A stretch of 64,000 nucleotides of DNA from Cytobacillus firmus DS1 (GCF_000565285.1 NZ_APVL01000018.1:1-64000); one strand, 5' to 3'; positions 34,480-43,737 are shown, counted from the first letter of the stretch. The notes: generated by a model not told the origin, from the letters alone. Numbers and translations: made by a program.

Positions 34480-37085
34480 ATAGGTAAGGTTTTGAGGTTA
34501 TCTCCACCTTTTCCCCCGCTTCACACCGTACGTGAGAGTTTCCCCTCATACGGCGTTCCATCTAGCTCTCAGCTAACAAATCCTTTCAAGTTTACACTTG
34601 GCTCTCAACTTATTTACCTTTTCGACTTGTTTTGAGTTTAGACTGAAAAGACTAATGTATTTATCGATTGTTTCACTATTGGTAGCGTGAATTAGCGTGT
34701 GTATATCCATATGAATGATTAGGAGATTATCGTAAGTGTCTTTGCCTCCAAGAGCCTTTGGTAAGACATGATGGCAATGCACTAATTCTGCTGTAAGCGG
34801 AGATTTTGTGATTGCACATAAGCCTTTCTGCATTGAATAGCGGGACAATCTGTTGTCCGTGTATTCGATGCTGCTGTCAGGGAGGCGACTCATCATTAAT
34901 CGAGTAATTTCCTTATCCCATGAGAATCCTTGTTTTACTTCAAACGGATTCCGCCCTTGGGAAAAGTTTTTACTGTTTTTAGTTTTTACTTTTCCAATTG
35001 GGTAAAGGTATGCACCGGACTTAAACACGTAAGTCTTCTTGTTGTTACTACCATAGATTCTTAGATAAGTACTTTTAGATTTATTTTCAATCTTAGGCAC
35101 CTCATATTTAGCTTTGTTCCATAATGTGTTGTAGAGTTTGGTTTTAAGTTTGTACTCTAGATTATGGAAGTCTATCCTTACATGAGTGGCATGTTGGAAA
35201 TACTGTTGCATTCCCAAGACAGTCGCATTGTATAAGTTTACATTTTCGGGAGAAAGTTGTTTCTTAAAGGCGTTAATCCGGTCCTTTAATGTCCCCTGCA
35301 TTTGTTTCATTTTGTCGTCTGAAACATTTGTTTTAGCAACCCATTTATTCTTCTTTCGAACAGCTTTGATTTTATATCCAAGGTAAGTGGAACTCTTTTT
35401 CCGAAGGTTTATGACTTTGGATTTCTCTTCAGAGATGTCCAGTTTAAGTCGATTTTTTAGATAGCTCTTTACCGCGTGAAACCATTTAATTGCTGTGTCA
35501 TGGTTTCTGGTCATGATCCTGAAATCATCAGCGTATCTAACGATATATCCTTCCTTCAGTTTTGAAGTTCTTTTCAGGTTGAAAATTTTGACATCATTTC
35601 CTGAGTACTTATGCTTGGTTTCAAAGGTTTCCCACTGCCCAGCAACCCATTGGTCTAAGTCGTTAAGTACGACATTAGATAATAATGGAGATAAAATCCC
35701 TCCTTGAGGAACACCTTTATTTGGTATCCCTTCGCCTTTTATGGGTGCTTTAAGCATTTTACCAATGATAGCGAGGACTCTTTTATCCCTTATACCAATA
35801 TTCCATAACTGCTTAATCAGTAGATTATGGTTTACGTTATCGAAGAATCCTTTTATGTCAATATCAACGGTAAAGTTTAGCTTATTGATATTTATCAAAG
35901 TTTGAATTCTCGAAATGGCATGTTTCGTACTTCTCAATGGTCTGAAACCGTAAGAGTGATTAAAGAATTTTGCTTCACAAATGGGTTCTAGCACTTGTTT
36001 GAACATTTGCTGTATCAACCTATCCGTGATGGTTGGGATACCAAGTGGTCTTAATTTGCCATTGGCTTTTGGTATATAAACCCTTCTGACGCTATTGGGT
36101 TTGTAGTTTGATAGGGAAATTCGAATCTTTTTAAGGAATCCCTCTTGGTTTATTTCCGCAAGATTCAAGATATTCTCTTTATCTGTGCCAGTGGTTATTG
36201 ACCCCTTATTGGTCTTAATTGTTCTGTATGCTAGTAAAATGTTTTCATCTGACAGAATGATTTGCATTAAATTTTTAAAAACTTTATTTTCTTTACTTTC
36301 CCTATACAAGGTCTGTTGTATTTCGTCGAAACTGTAATATTGTTTTGCTCTAGCCTTTGTGCTCATTGGTGCAATATCAGCTCCTTACTGATATGTACTC
36401 ACCTTCTTACCCGAAAAAGAGCTTCAACTTGTTATCGTATTTGTTATAGATAACTAGACTAGGGACTATCCCTCCACAGGCATTACCCTGCTTCAACGGT
36501 ACTGTATCCCCACTCTCACAGAGGCTAATGAACTTAATTGATTTGAAATCAATTCATTCAACCTTCCCGCTGGTAGGCGTTGATAGAAGTCCTCTGCTTT
36601 CCACGTTCCAATAAGCTCAGCTTTACATATACTTTTAGGTGTCTGCTTTAAGCCTGTGGATTTATAACCTCTTAGCCGGTTATTCCGAATTTCATAACGC
36701 AAAATCTTACTTTTCGGTAATCCACACTACATAAGTAGCAGCTATCTTTCGATTAGCTCAATGATATAGACCCGTACATTCGCAGATTCGTCAGCACCAA
36801 TACGTGCATTCTCACCATGAGTACTTTATAGCGCCCCGGCCTATCACAAACCATATTCCAGAGGAACTTAGGTTTATTTCAGCCGACTTCACCTAGCTTC
36901 GTACAAATTTCATCTACCAATGAATTATGCACGTAGGAGTCTTAGGCAGTCAGTTTCAGCGCAGCATGACGGCTTTCATTCCTGACTTCCGCTTATCAGT
37001 TGTTCTTCTATTTGAGTTTTAGTTACTTAAATAGAAGCCTCTCTTTTCACGGTAGATTTACCGTTTATAGAGAAACGTGTCGCAC
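34480..37085 (-). mobile_element. Group II intron 2
   Basis: 2606 bases, 5' GTGCGAC at 37085, 3' end inferred at ...TTACCTAT (34480). Domain V at about 34520-34562 (ACGCCGTATGAGGGGAAACTC...), domain VI with GATAACCTCAAAA identical in part to intron 1, but the encoded maturase is clearly different. Sits 43 bases after the start codon of the NYN gene; removal restores the frame (NA-T-LLAQLHK). Confidence 0.85.
34573..36366 (-). CDS. ltrA: Group II intron reverse transcriptase/maturase with HNH (intron 2)
   Basis: 597 residues: RT motifs YGFRPLRSTKHA, KGVPQGGILSPLLSNVVL, catalytic VRYADDFRI, then the maturase domain and an HNH module (CAITKSPL...VHCHHVLPKALGG...NLLIIHMDIHTLIH). Only moderately similar to the intron 1 protein, so the two introns are separate arrivals, not a duplication. 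Should support splicing and mobility of its own intron. Confidence 0.92.
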   Translation of the reverse strand: MSTKARAKQYYSFDEIQQTLYRESKENKVFKNLMQIILSDENILLAYRTIKTNKGSITTGTDKENILNLAEINQEGFLKKIRISLSNYKPNSVRRVYIPKANGKLRPLGIPTITDRLIQQMFKQVLEPICEAKFFNHSYGFRPLRSTKHAISRIQTLININKLNFTVDIDIKGFFDNVNHNLLIKQLWNIGIRDKRVLAIIGKMLKAPIKGEGIPNKGVPQGGILSPLLSNVVLNDLDQWVAGQWETFETKHKYSGNDVKIFNLKRTSKLKEGYIVRYADDFRIMTRNHDTAIKWFHAVKSYLKNRLKLDISEEKSKVINLRKKSSTYLGYKIKAVRKKNKWVAKTNVSDDKMKQMQGTLKDRINAFKKQLSPENVNLYNATVLGMQQYFQHATHVRIDFHNLEYKLKTKLYNTLWNKAKYEVPKIENKSKSTYLRIYGSNNKKTYVFKSGAYLYPIGKVKTKNSKNFSQGRNPFEVKQGFSWDKEITRLMMSRLPDSSIEYTDNRLSRYSMQKGLCAITKSPLTAELVHCHHVLPKALGGKDTYDNLLIIHMDIHTLIHATNSETIDKYISLFSLNSKQVEKVNKLRAKCKLERIC

Positions 37086-37128
37086 TTGCATTCATTTCAT
37101 CAATAAGTACCGCTGTTTTTTTAGTCAT
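37086..37128 (-). CDS. Exon 1 of the NYN-domain protein
   Basis: 14 codons and one base: MTKKTAVLIDEMNA, the first beta strand of a NYN domain with its catalytic Asp (VLID). The ATG overlaps the upstream stop (ATGA). The intron begins at 37085. Such a short first exon would be missed by ordinary gene calling. Confidence 0.8.
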
Positions 37129-37577
37129 CCGATTTCTACCTCCAATTGTAATTGATAGTCATAATAGGGAAGATACGATAGAGCATGAGTTGGAACTCCG
37201 TGCCCTGTTCGTTTCTCTATCATGAAACACCATTCATTTGCACCAAATGGAACAGCTAATATACTGATCTCATTGTGCGGTAACTTCCAAAGAGGACCCT
37301 TTTTATGTAGGCCCTTCTCAAGAAGAAGTTTCTCTGGAATTTTTCCATTAAAAAAGAGCTTCAAGCTGCGACAACGAATGCAACCCGCTCGTTTGATTTG
37401 AACAAACTGCGAACTTACTTCGTCTAATGTAAGTTGAGTAGTGAGGACAGTAATAATACGTCCAAAAGCTCCTTCGCTCACACGCACACTTGAAACTCCT
37501 TTTCCCGTTACAACACTGTTAGTGTCCAAGTCACTGGCTGCTGAGTCCCAAACGGTCATCATGCGCAGCAGGTCCAT
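37125..37577 (-). CDS. Unknown protein, first large gene of the leftward cluster
   Basis: 150 residues. Contains KRAGCIRCRSLKLFFNGKIPEK, which may bind a metal through CIRC, and otherwise mixed alpha/beta sequence with no recognisable motif. The start ATG directly follows the stop of a 32-residue frame (TAGATG) and its own stop overlaps the NYN gene, so all are translationally coupled. Function unknown. Confidence 0.6.
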   Translation of the reverse strand: MDLLRMMTVWDSAASDLDTNSVVTGKGVSSVRVSEGAFGRIITVLTTQLTLDEVSSQFVQIKRAGCIRCRSLKLFFNGKIPEKLLLEKGLHKKGPLWKLPHNEISILAVPFGANEWCFMIEKRTGHGVPTHALSYLPYYDYQLQLEVEIG

Positions 37578-37676
37578 CTAGATCACCAACCCTGAGTAAG
37601 AGCGGAAGCGGGACTTGTGAAATTTCCCTATTCCCTCCATAAACTCAACCTTCTTGTTAAAAATGTGTGTGTTCAT
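37578..37676 (-). CDS. 32-residue peptide heading the leftward cluster
   Basis: ATG at 37676 preceded by GGAGGAG; product MNTHIFNKKVEFMEGIG..., ending YSGLVI; stop TAG directly abuts the next ATG. It has the best ribosome site of the cluster head and may serve as a coupling leader or a genuine small protein. Confidence 0.45.
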   Translation of the reverse strand: MNTHIFNKKVEFMEGIGKFHKSRFRSYSGLVI

Positions 37677-37723
37677 CAATTACTCCTCCTTAAAAAAGTT
37701 TTAGGTGCTTTAAAATACAAAAA

Positions 37724-37787
37724 AGCCCTCTAAGAAAAACGAATCAATTTGTATTCATAAGAATACATTCGTTCACTCTTAGAGCGC
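37724..37787 (-). terminator. Long hairpin terminator/attenuator upstream of the cluster
   Basis: CTTAGAGCGC (37778-37787) pairs with GCCCTCTAAG (37724-37733) around an inner inverted repeat (GTATTC/GAATAC); on the minus strand followed by TTTTTTG. Lies between any upstream promoter and the ribosome site at 37680. Confidence 0.65.
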
Positions 37788-37894
37788 TTTCTTGTTACAA
37801 AGTGTCCCTTCTGCATAGAGGGGATGTGAAATGGTTAAAGTTAAATAATATACCTTATATTACCACGAAATTTAGAAGTCTAGCAACCAAATAA

Positions 37895-37931
37895 AAAGAA
37901 CTTTCAATCCTTTGTAGGGTGAAAGTTCTTT
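37895..37931 (-). terminator. Terminator behind the 37952 gene
   Basis: AAAGAACTTTCA (37895-37906) / TGAAAGTTCTTT (37920-37931), perfect 12-bp stem; minus strand continues with TTTTATTTGG. Confidence 0.75.
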
Positions 37932-37951
37932 ATTTATATATCAATAGAGGA

Positions 37952-38191
37952 CTACTCATTAGGTGATTTCCGATAGATCCTCTCAACCACTTTAAATTCT
38001 TCTTCATCGGTTATATCAGTAAAGCAGGTATGGCCAGTATTGTCTATGGTAAGTTGGGCGAACGAAATTCCCTCATCATCCTGCAGAACAGCAAATCTTT
38101 TTGAATTAACATCGATAAGCTTAATGAGGGAAACATCATCATGAGTTTCACCTTCTTCATTCACTAACACCATTCCTATAGGCTGAATCAC
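37952..38191 (-). CDS. Small acidic protein, DUF1292-like
   Basis: 79 residues, acidic and beta-rich (LIKLIDVNSKRFAVLQDDEGISFAQL, then EEEFKVVERIYRK). The order 'modified strand, VLQDDEG, FKVVERIY' reminds me of DUF1292/YrzB-type small proteins, but the match is weak. It starts one base after the upstream gene's stop and is followed by a terminator, so it ends the leftward transfer-type operon. Confidence 0.55.
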   Translation of the reverse strand: MIQPIGMVLVNEEGETHDDVSLIKLIDVNSKRFAVLQDDEGISFAQLTIDNTGHTCFTDITDEEEFKVVERIYRKSPNE

Positions 38192-38192
38192 T

Positions 38193-38675
38193 CTATTTCC
38201 CCTCCTGTGTTTCTAAATAATAGTCATAATACTTAAACATACTTTCCTTATCTAAGTATCTGTATTTTATAAATTGATGAAGGACCGCTTCAAATGATTC
38301 CTTTCGCATGGAATATATCCTTTTATAGGCGCCTGGAGAGGCCGTGACGTTGTTATATTTAAAGTTTAGGAGCTCTAAGGTATGTTCGTAAACCTCAGTT
38401 TGCTCTTTCGTCATAAGAACGTAAGGAATGGTTTTATACTCTTCTGTTTGGTATCTTGCAATGATTTTTAAGCGAATCGAATTTCTAATATCAGGTGGCA
38501 TTAACTCAGGAAACACAATCCAATTAGCTAATGTGGTCAGGGCAACACCGAACTTGTTTAATTCTAAATATTCATAAAGGCCCGTTAGGTTGGTTTCAAA
38601 GGACAATAATCCCCAAAATTCCTTCCCCAACTCCATAATCTCGTTATTTATCACGGTTTTATTCCTCAAATTCAT
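38193..38675 (-). CDS. Unknown helical plasmid protein
   Basis: About 160 residues, helical, aromatic-rich (MELGKEFWGLLSFETNLTGLYEYLELNKFG; KYYDYYLETQEGK). I take the ATG at 38675 (GAGG six bases upstream); a GTG at 38654 after the upstream stop (TTTGAGGAATAA) is an alternative. It overlaps the end of the 38659 gene. No recognised family. Confidence 0.6.
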   Translation of the reverse strand: MNLRNKTVINNEIMELGKEFWGLLSFETNLTGLYEYLELNKFGVALTTLANWIVFPELMPPDIRNSIRLKIIARYQTEEYKTIPYVLMTKEQTEVYEHTLELLNFKYNNVTASPGAYKRIYSMRKESFEAVLHQFIKYRYLDKESMFKYYDYYLETQEGK

Positions 38676-39807
38676 CCTCATCCTCTATTTCAAAAGTCTG
38701 TGATGCGAAGAACTCTGTAGCAGACATACCTGCATAATCATCTGATAAAAAGTTAATGGGTGACCGTTTCATTTGATTTGTTTGGTGGTCGTATAAAAGG
38801 AAACTATCTACTCCAATTCCCATTAGTAGTCTTTCATCAGTTGTATATCGCACTTCAACGGAAGGCATATGTTCTTCTGCGAGCCGGGCAATGTAGGGAA
38901 TCCTTGAATCACTGTCTAATATGACAATAACCCTCTTCGGCTGTTCTTGTAAGGGTAGTTTCTCAAATGCAAGCTGAGTCTTTTGAAAGCGGCTGGTCAC
39001 ATGTTCAATCCAATCAGGTGTAATTCGGAATATTTCAACCCAGAACGTAAGGAATTGACCCTTATCTTTGATTAGTTCAGTTGCTATACCTGGTTTATGG
39101 GTAGTTCCATCCTTTAAGCGGATAGATGGCTTGCGCTCCCAAGAAATGACACGATCGAGTCTCTTAAATTCAGAGAATAATTCATTACTGACCAAATCAT
39201 GAAAGAATCCCGACATTTTAGGACCTCTTGAGTGATTGAAGACGACTGGTTGGAAAATGAATTCTTTTGGTACTTCTCTTTGGAACAGGACTTGAGCGGC
39301 AGCGGCTCCAATTCTAGTGAGACCATAAATTAAAGGCTTCTTTTTACCGTTATTACATGGAGTAACCCATGAAAAGGCAGTAATGATTCCCCTTTTTCTG
39401 CACTTCTTGATAAAATCCCTTATCTTTAGGTCACTGTCTTCTGGCTCAAAGACCACTCGTTGAATCTGATTCCGGGTAGCGATTCTATTTGTGGACAGGA
39501 AGTCAATTAAATTTAACTCTTTGTCAGTAAATGAATGCTTCTCCATTCGCTCATTAAGCCAATACTTTCCGCTATGGTTGCCTTCTCTTGGTTGGTAAAA
39601 CACCAGTGTGGCATAAGGGTCGGCATATAATCCAAACATCGTTCCATCAGGAGGAAGATATTTAAGAATATCACTTGGGCTTGTTTCAGGATCGTATGGA
39701 TTGTTAGAAGCTAAAGGTAATTCAGCTAACTTCTTTGGGGAAGAAGTTAGCCTGCCTTTCATGAGCGGATCATTAATATCTAATTGAGCGGTAAGGTTAT
39801 CTGCCAT
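38659..39807 (-). CDS. Winged-helix Replic_Relax-like plasmid protein
   Basis: 382 residues from ATG at 39807 (GGAGC seven bases upstream). After about 80 residues a winged helix is visible (LNLIDFLSTNRIATRNQIQRVVF ... KCRKRGIITAFSW ... LTRIGAAAAQVLF), then an alpha/beta domain (FFHDLVSNELFSEF, HKPGIATELI, LTFWVEIFRITPDWI) like the nuclease-fold domain of replication-relaxation proteins. Such proteins sit beside conjugation or replication genes of Gram-positive plasmids and probably recognise origin or oriT DNA. Acidic tail EIEDEDEFEE. Confidence 0.6.
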   Translation of the reverse strand: MADNLTAQLDINDPLMKGRLTSSPKKLAELPLASNNPYDPETSPSDILKYLPPDGTMFGLYADPYATLVFYQPREGNHSGKYWLNERMEKHSFTDKELNLIDFLSTNRIATRNQIQRVVFEPEDSDLKIRDFIKKCRKRGIITAFSWVTPCNNGKKKPLIYGLTRIGAAAAQVLFQREVPKEFIFQPVVFNHSRGPKMSGFFHDLVSNELFSEFKRLDRVISWERKPSIRLKDGTTHKPGIATELIKDKGQFLTFWVEIFRITPDWIEHVTSRFQKTQLAFEKLPLQEQPKRVIVILDSDSRIPYIARLAEEHMPSVEVRYTTDERLLMGIGVDSFLLYDHQTNQMKRSPINFLSDDYAGMSATEFFASQTFEIEDEDEFEE

Positions 39808-40705
39808 ATTGATAGCTCCGGTTTGATTTGTTTTTATAGTTTTGGTTCGGTGTGATAATAAGCCCTTTGATTCTGCGTTCCTTAACATTGATATCCTGAA
39901 TTTTGAAGTTTACTTCATCTCCAACTTGAAGGCGAGCTCCGTTTGATCCAGGAGGAAAGCCGCTGCGAACTGTAATTCCTCTAGGCTCCAAGCTGATAAA
40001 AATTCCGTGATCTACGTGAATCTTTGTGATGGTGCCTAAATATGTGGACTTTTCTTTATACTCATTAATGAAAGACATTGGGTCAATTTCCAGTGCTTTC
40101 TTGCTGACAGAAATGTTCCCTTCAATGGCTCTTTTCTCTTCTGCAGTTGGTTCGTCACCTTCGATTTCTAAATCTGGATTGGGTTTGTTAATTTCTAGAA
40201 CCTTCACATCGATGGTTTCTCCAATGAAGATCTCTTCTCTTAGGTCATCGGAAAACACGTACGAAAACTCATCGCGATGCATTCTTGTAGGGACACCGCT
40301 AACGAGTAGGTATACATGATAACGGTCAACACCTCGAACAAATGCAGGATAGATATCCCCCGGCTTACCATTTTTCCAAAAACGTCTTGCTGATTTTTCA
40401 AGTGCTAGAATACGGTTTGCCGCAAAAATTTGATCATCAAAGCTTACATAAGAGACAACAAATTCAAAAGTCTTTCCGACAAAGTTCTGAATTCCTCTAA
40501 ACTCATAGGTATCAATAAAGGTAGTAGGCAGATACCCATAAATCCCATTGTAATTCAGTTTCAAGCACTCTTGCTTTAGTTCTCCTAGTTCAAAGTATTC
40601 GATCCCAATGGCTTTTGCTGTTAATACATTTCCTGCACGCTGGGATTCTTTTATGTCTGCCCAAGCTGCTGCTCTTTCAGCTTCAATCTCATTCGATAAA
40701 TACAT
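39797..40705 (-). CDS. S1-domain RNA-binding protein
   Basis: 302 residues from ATG at 40705 (AAAGGAGAG upstream). Two or three S1-like OB repeats: about 40-100 (KLNYNGIYGYLPTTFID...VGKTFEFVVSYV), about 115-180 (GDIYPAFVRGVDRYHVYLLVSG), and a clear C-terminal S1 (YLGTITKIHVDHGIFISLEPRG...LQVGDEVNFKIQDINVKERRIKGLI). Resembles ribosomal protein S1/YugI-type RNA binders. It overlaps the next gene by 11 bases. Preceded by its own promoter and an AAGAA attenuator leader; as an RNA-binding protein in that regulon it is itself a candidate regulator. Confidence 0.8.
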   Translation of the reverse strand: MYLSNEIEAERAAAWADIKESQRAGNVLTAKAIGIEYFELGELKQECLKLNYNGIYGYLPTTFIDTYEFRGIQNFVGKTFEFVVSYVSFDDQIFAANRILALEKSARRFWKNGKPGDIYPAFVRGVDRYHVYLLVSGVPTRMHRDEFSYVFSDDLREEIFIGETIDVKVLEINKPNPDLEIEGDEPTAEEKRAIEGNISVSKKALEIDPMSFINEYKEKSTYLGTITKIHVDHGIFISLEPRGITVRSGFPPGSNGARLQVGDEVNFKIQDINVKERRIKGLIITPNQNYKNKSNRSYQYGR

Positions 40706-40746
40706 ATACAACACTCTCCTTTTAATAGTTCCTGAAAACAAAAAAA

Positions 40747-40786
40747 GAACCGCTTCAAGCCTTTAATGGCTGAAACGGTTCTTCCG
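40747..40786 (-). promoter_or_regulatory. Attenuator leader before the S1-domain gene
   Basis: Minus-strand order: mini-hairpin CGG-AAGAA-CCG (40786 to 40776), whose 3' arm is also the 5' arm of a terminator stem (GAACCGTTTCAGCC / GGCTTGAAGCGGTTC, 40781 to 40747), then TTTTTTT and the ribosome site. The two structures share bases and are mutually exclusive. Confidence 0.7.
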
Positions 40787-40824
40787 TTGTTTTTGGTTTA
40801 ATTTAATTGTAATGCTTATTTATT

Positions 40825-40853
40825 AATATAAGGAATTACTGGAAGGAATGCAA
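40825..40853 (-). promoter_or_regulatory. Promoter of the S1-domain operon
   Basis: TTGCAT (40848-40853), 17-base spacer, TATATT (40825-40830) on the minus strand, about 40 bases before the mini-hairpin. Confidence 0.6.
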
Positions 40854-40860
40854 TAGTTTT

Positions 40861-43644
40861 TTACAAATCATCTTCCACTATTTCAAGATTTTCGGTAATA
40901 CCGCTAGAATTTGGTACCTTTTGATTGTCTTTATTGAAATTCCGAGAAGCAGCGGCCTCTTCTACAGCTTTAAGGAGGCTATCAACAGATTCATTAGTTT
41001 CTTTATCTGGAATGCTATGAATATGACTTTCATTTCCAGACGTCTCTTCTGAATTCGGTGGTGAGGTAATCATATCTTGCAAAGATAATTGCTGAGTACT
41101 CTTGTCTTCTTGATTTTCGACGGTAGCTTCACTAAGTTTTTTTTGTTTAGGAGGTTTAGCGATAACCCCTGTCTCAACTTCTTTGAAAAGAAGTGTACCT
41201 TGGGAAACCTCTTTATCCTCAAACACATAGGTGCTGTCAATGTCGTCCGTTATATCATTAAAGCGCCATTTATCATTAGGATCAGCCGTTTGGTTGTCCA
41301 CTGTTGTTTCATGTTCATCTATATCTTTTGGTTGAGTTTCATTAGATGCTAGTGTTTCATTTGGTGACTCCACTTTAGTATCTTTGGTTCCTCCGCTTTC
41401 TGCGTTTTCCATAGTTGGGAATTCATCACTTAATCCGCTAAGATGACCCAATGCTGAATCTACTAGGTTGTACTCAGTGTCGTCAGTCTCTTCTGACTGC
41501 TCGGACTTAATATCCAGCTGCTTTTTAAAGTAACGCTTAAGAAACTTGGACTCGGATACAAATGTACCAGTCGCGATTCTTGCATCTTCTAACGATTCAT
41601 CCTCATTAACAAGCTGTACAATCATATGTTTAAACGGAAGTCGAGCAATATCAGATGGGGTAAAGGCCGGTGCTAATATTTTCTGTGTATTGTGACGGTA
41701 GCCCCATTGCTGCTTTTCAATTGTAACCGGTGTGGTTGATTCGTTCAGGGATTCTTCTACAAACTTATCTTCTAAGAATGTCTCTGAGAATATTTTGTTG
41801 TCATCAACCACTCCACGTCCAAACACTGTTTTGGAAGAGGCGTTTGTCATTATCGTTTGTCTATATCCCTTAATTACTGTCTCAAGTTGACCCAACGACT
41901 GGATAGCAATTAATGAGCCAACGTTGTAAGAGCGTCCTAAGGTGAGCATGCGTTCAAAAGCCTGATTGATATAAAGCGGAAATTCATCGACATTAAAGAA
42001 AATAGGGATCCGTTTGTATATTCTTTTGTTTTCATCACTTCCGATTTCCGCGCCATCCTTGGGACGTCTGAATACTGCACTTTGAAACTGGCGGATGAAG
42101 AATTGGCCAAATAAAAGGGATAACTCCTCAAGCTCACCAAGAGCGGTGTTGATCAGAAGTACTCCGCCATTCTCTAAGAAGTCATCTAAGTTCAAAACTT
42201 TTTCTCCGTCTTGTGAAATCATAAGCTGACTCAACATAGCATTCATGGAGATGTCGTTCAAGTACTTTTTAGCACCGGTTACGAACTTATCTTTTTTACT
42301 CTCTACCATTTGTTTCCCAGCATAGCGATGCCCTTCAGGATATAAAACAGGTTTTATCTCGTCTTTATCTCTGAAAGTCTTATAATCCAGTACATCATCC
42401 TCAAAATATCGTACAATACCATCCCATTGGTTTAAGACCTTCTCTGACATAGATTCATTTTTATGATGTTCCTCAATTATGGCTCTAGCTCTTTCAGTTA
42501 AAGTCGCTAGGTAGCGGGCATCTAGAAACATTTGTTGTATGTGTGTTATATTCGTCAAATTTCCAAACAGTATTTTAGCCAGCATGGTGTAGAATGCAGC
42601 AGTTTCCTCCTGCTGTCCTTTAAAAAATGAATCCTGATTCTCCGTCAGCGCTGTAATTGTCCCCCTGAAGGATTCGGCAGCAGCACCTATCGGCCCATAA
42701 AACGGGTTGAATTTTGTAGATTGGTCTTTTGTCGGATCGATTACCATGATTTTTTCATCTGGAACACCTAACTCTTTTGCAAGTTTTACTACATCATCTA
42801 CTAAGTCACCTTTCGGCTCAAGAACAACAATTCCTCCAGGTATTCCCTTTGAAATCTTTATTAAATCCTGTGCAATTCTGACTAAAATAGCAGTACTTGT
42901 TTTACCACTACCTGTTGCTCCATTCACTAGTTCATGTAGAAACCGTTGTTTCTGCTTTAAAATTAGCGGTTTTTTGGTTTTCTTATCCCAGCCCACAATG
43001 ACATCAAATTGGTCATATACCAGATTGTGCGAAAACCGAGCAAGAGGGGGGAATTGCCACTTAAAGAATTGGTCTCTGAGAATATCCTTATTAATCGCAT
43101 AATGACGATAGTAGACAACCAAAAGGATAAGGGTGAAAAATACAGGCAAAAAGTACAAAAGCTTAATTAAGGAATCCATGTTTGTGACCAACAATTGATT
43201 ATATTGGTTGGGATCTACTCGAATAGGACCAATTAATGGTTCATAATTTTCATGAATGTATTTTGCTGCAGAGGCCCATAAGAGAAAGATAAAGGGGATA
43301 ATATTCCTGATAAAGGCATGCAGCCTACCCTTCTCCTCCTTTGTCCAATCAACTTTAATTTTAAAACCATCTTTTATTGGCTGAGTGATTGTTGAGTAAA
43401 ACCACGTCAGCAACGGTAGATAGACAATCAGTAAGTATGATGGCCAATTTACATTAACAAAGTGAGGAATAAAAAATGATATCCCAAAACATAATTTGAA
43501 CCAGGTTAAAAATCCGATAATCCCTAAAGACATGTTAAGCAATGTTAAAACCTGTACAGCTCTTGTGTGGAAAATCATCCTTATCCAATGTTCAACACTT
43601 TCATAGTCTCTCACCCACGCCTTAAACTTTTCAATATTTGTCAC
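40861..43644 (-). CDS. VirD4/TraG-type coupling ATPase
   Basis: 927 residues. Four N-terminal membrane segments (about 30-60, 65-90, 110-130, 165-190), Walker A NGATGSGKTSTA (near 245), Walker B-type VVLEPKGD, the NVDEFPLYIN motif and a C-terminal acidic low-complexity tail (about 720-927). These fit type IV secretion coupling proteins that recruit relaxosome DNA to the transfer channel. GTG start with GAAGGAG upstream. It has its own promoter and AAGAA attenuator leader. The long tail is unusual and could be a partner-binding region. Confidence 0.85.
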   Translation of the reverse strand: MTNIEKFKAWVRDYESVEHWIRMIFHTRAVQVLTLLNMSLGIIGFLTWFKLCFGISFFIPHFVNVNWPSYLLIVYLPLLTWFYSTITQPIKDGFKIKVDWTKEEKGRLHAFIRNIIPFIFLLWASAAKYIHENYEPLIGPIRVDPNQYNQLLVTNMDSLIKLLYFLPVFFTLILLVVYYRHYAINKDILRDQFFKWQFPPLARFSHNLVYDQFDVIVGWDKKTKKPLILKQKQRFLHELVNGATGSGKTSTAILVRIAQDLIKISKGIPGGIVVLEPKGDLVDDVVKLAKELGVPDEKIMVIDPTKDQSTKFNPFYGPIGAAAESFRGTITALTENQDSFFKGQQEETAAFYTMLAKILFGNLTNITHIQQMFLDARYLATLTERARAIIEEHHKNESMSEKVLNQWDGIVRYFEDDVLDYKTFRDKDEIKPVLYPEGHRYAGKQMVESKKDKFVTGAKKYLNDISMNAMLSQLMISQDGEKVLNLDDFLENGGVLLINTALGELEELSLLFGQFFIRQFQSAVFRRPKDGAEIGSDENKRIYKRIPIFFNVDEFPLYINQAFERMLTLGRSYNVGSLIAIQSLGQLETVIKGYRQTIMTNASSKTVFGRGVVDDNKIFSETFLEDKFVEESLNESTTPVTIEKQQWGYRHNTQKILAPAFTPSDIARLPFKHMIVQLVNEDESLEDARIATGTFVSESKFLKRYFKKQLDIKSEQSEETDDTEYNLVDSALGHLSGLSDEFPTMENAESGGTKDTKVESPNETLASNETQPKDIDEHETTVDNQTADPNDKWRFNDITDDIDSTYVFEDKEVSQGTLLFKEVETGVIAKPPKQKKLSEATVENQEDKSTQQLSLQDMITSPPNSEETSGNESHIHSIPDKETNESVDSLLKAVEEAAASRNFNKDNQKVPNSSGITENLEIVEDDL

Positions 43645-43678
43645 TCTAATCTAACTCCTTCCCCTTTAAAACAAAAAG

Positions 43679-43710
43679 ACCGCCCCCAAGGTATGAGGAC
43701 GGTTCTTCCG
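43679..43710 (-). promoter_or_regulatory. Attenuator leader before the coupling ATPase
   Basis: Mini-hairpin CGG-AAGAA-CCG (43710 to 43700) followed by terminator stem (ACCGTCC / GGGGCGGT, 43703 to 43679) and TTTTTG. The 3' arm of the mini-hairpin is shared with the terminator. Confidence 0.7.
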
Positions 43711-43737
43711 CTCTATGAAATATATTAATTTAATCAA

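Noticed and set aside
33932..34561. 209-residue NYN protein starting inside the intron
   Set aside because: The first 29 residues are intron sequence, with no ribosome site; splicing to 37086-37128 gives the proper NYN start.
36493..36702. Reading frame inside group II intron 2
   Set aside because: Lies in the structured 5' ribozyme part of the intron, without ribosome site or family.
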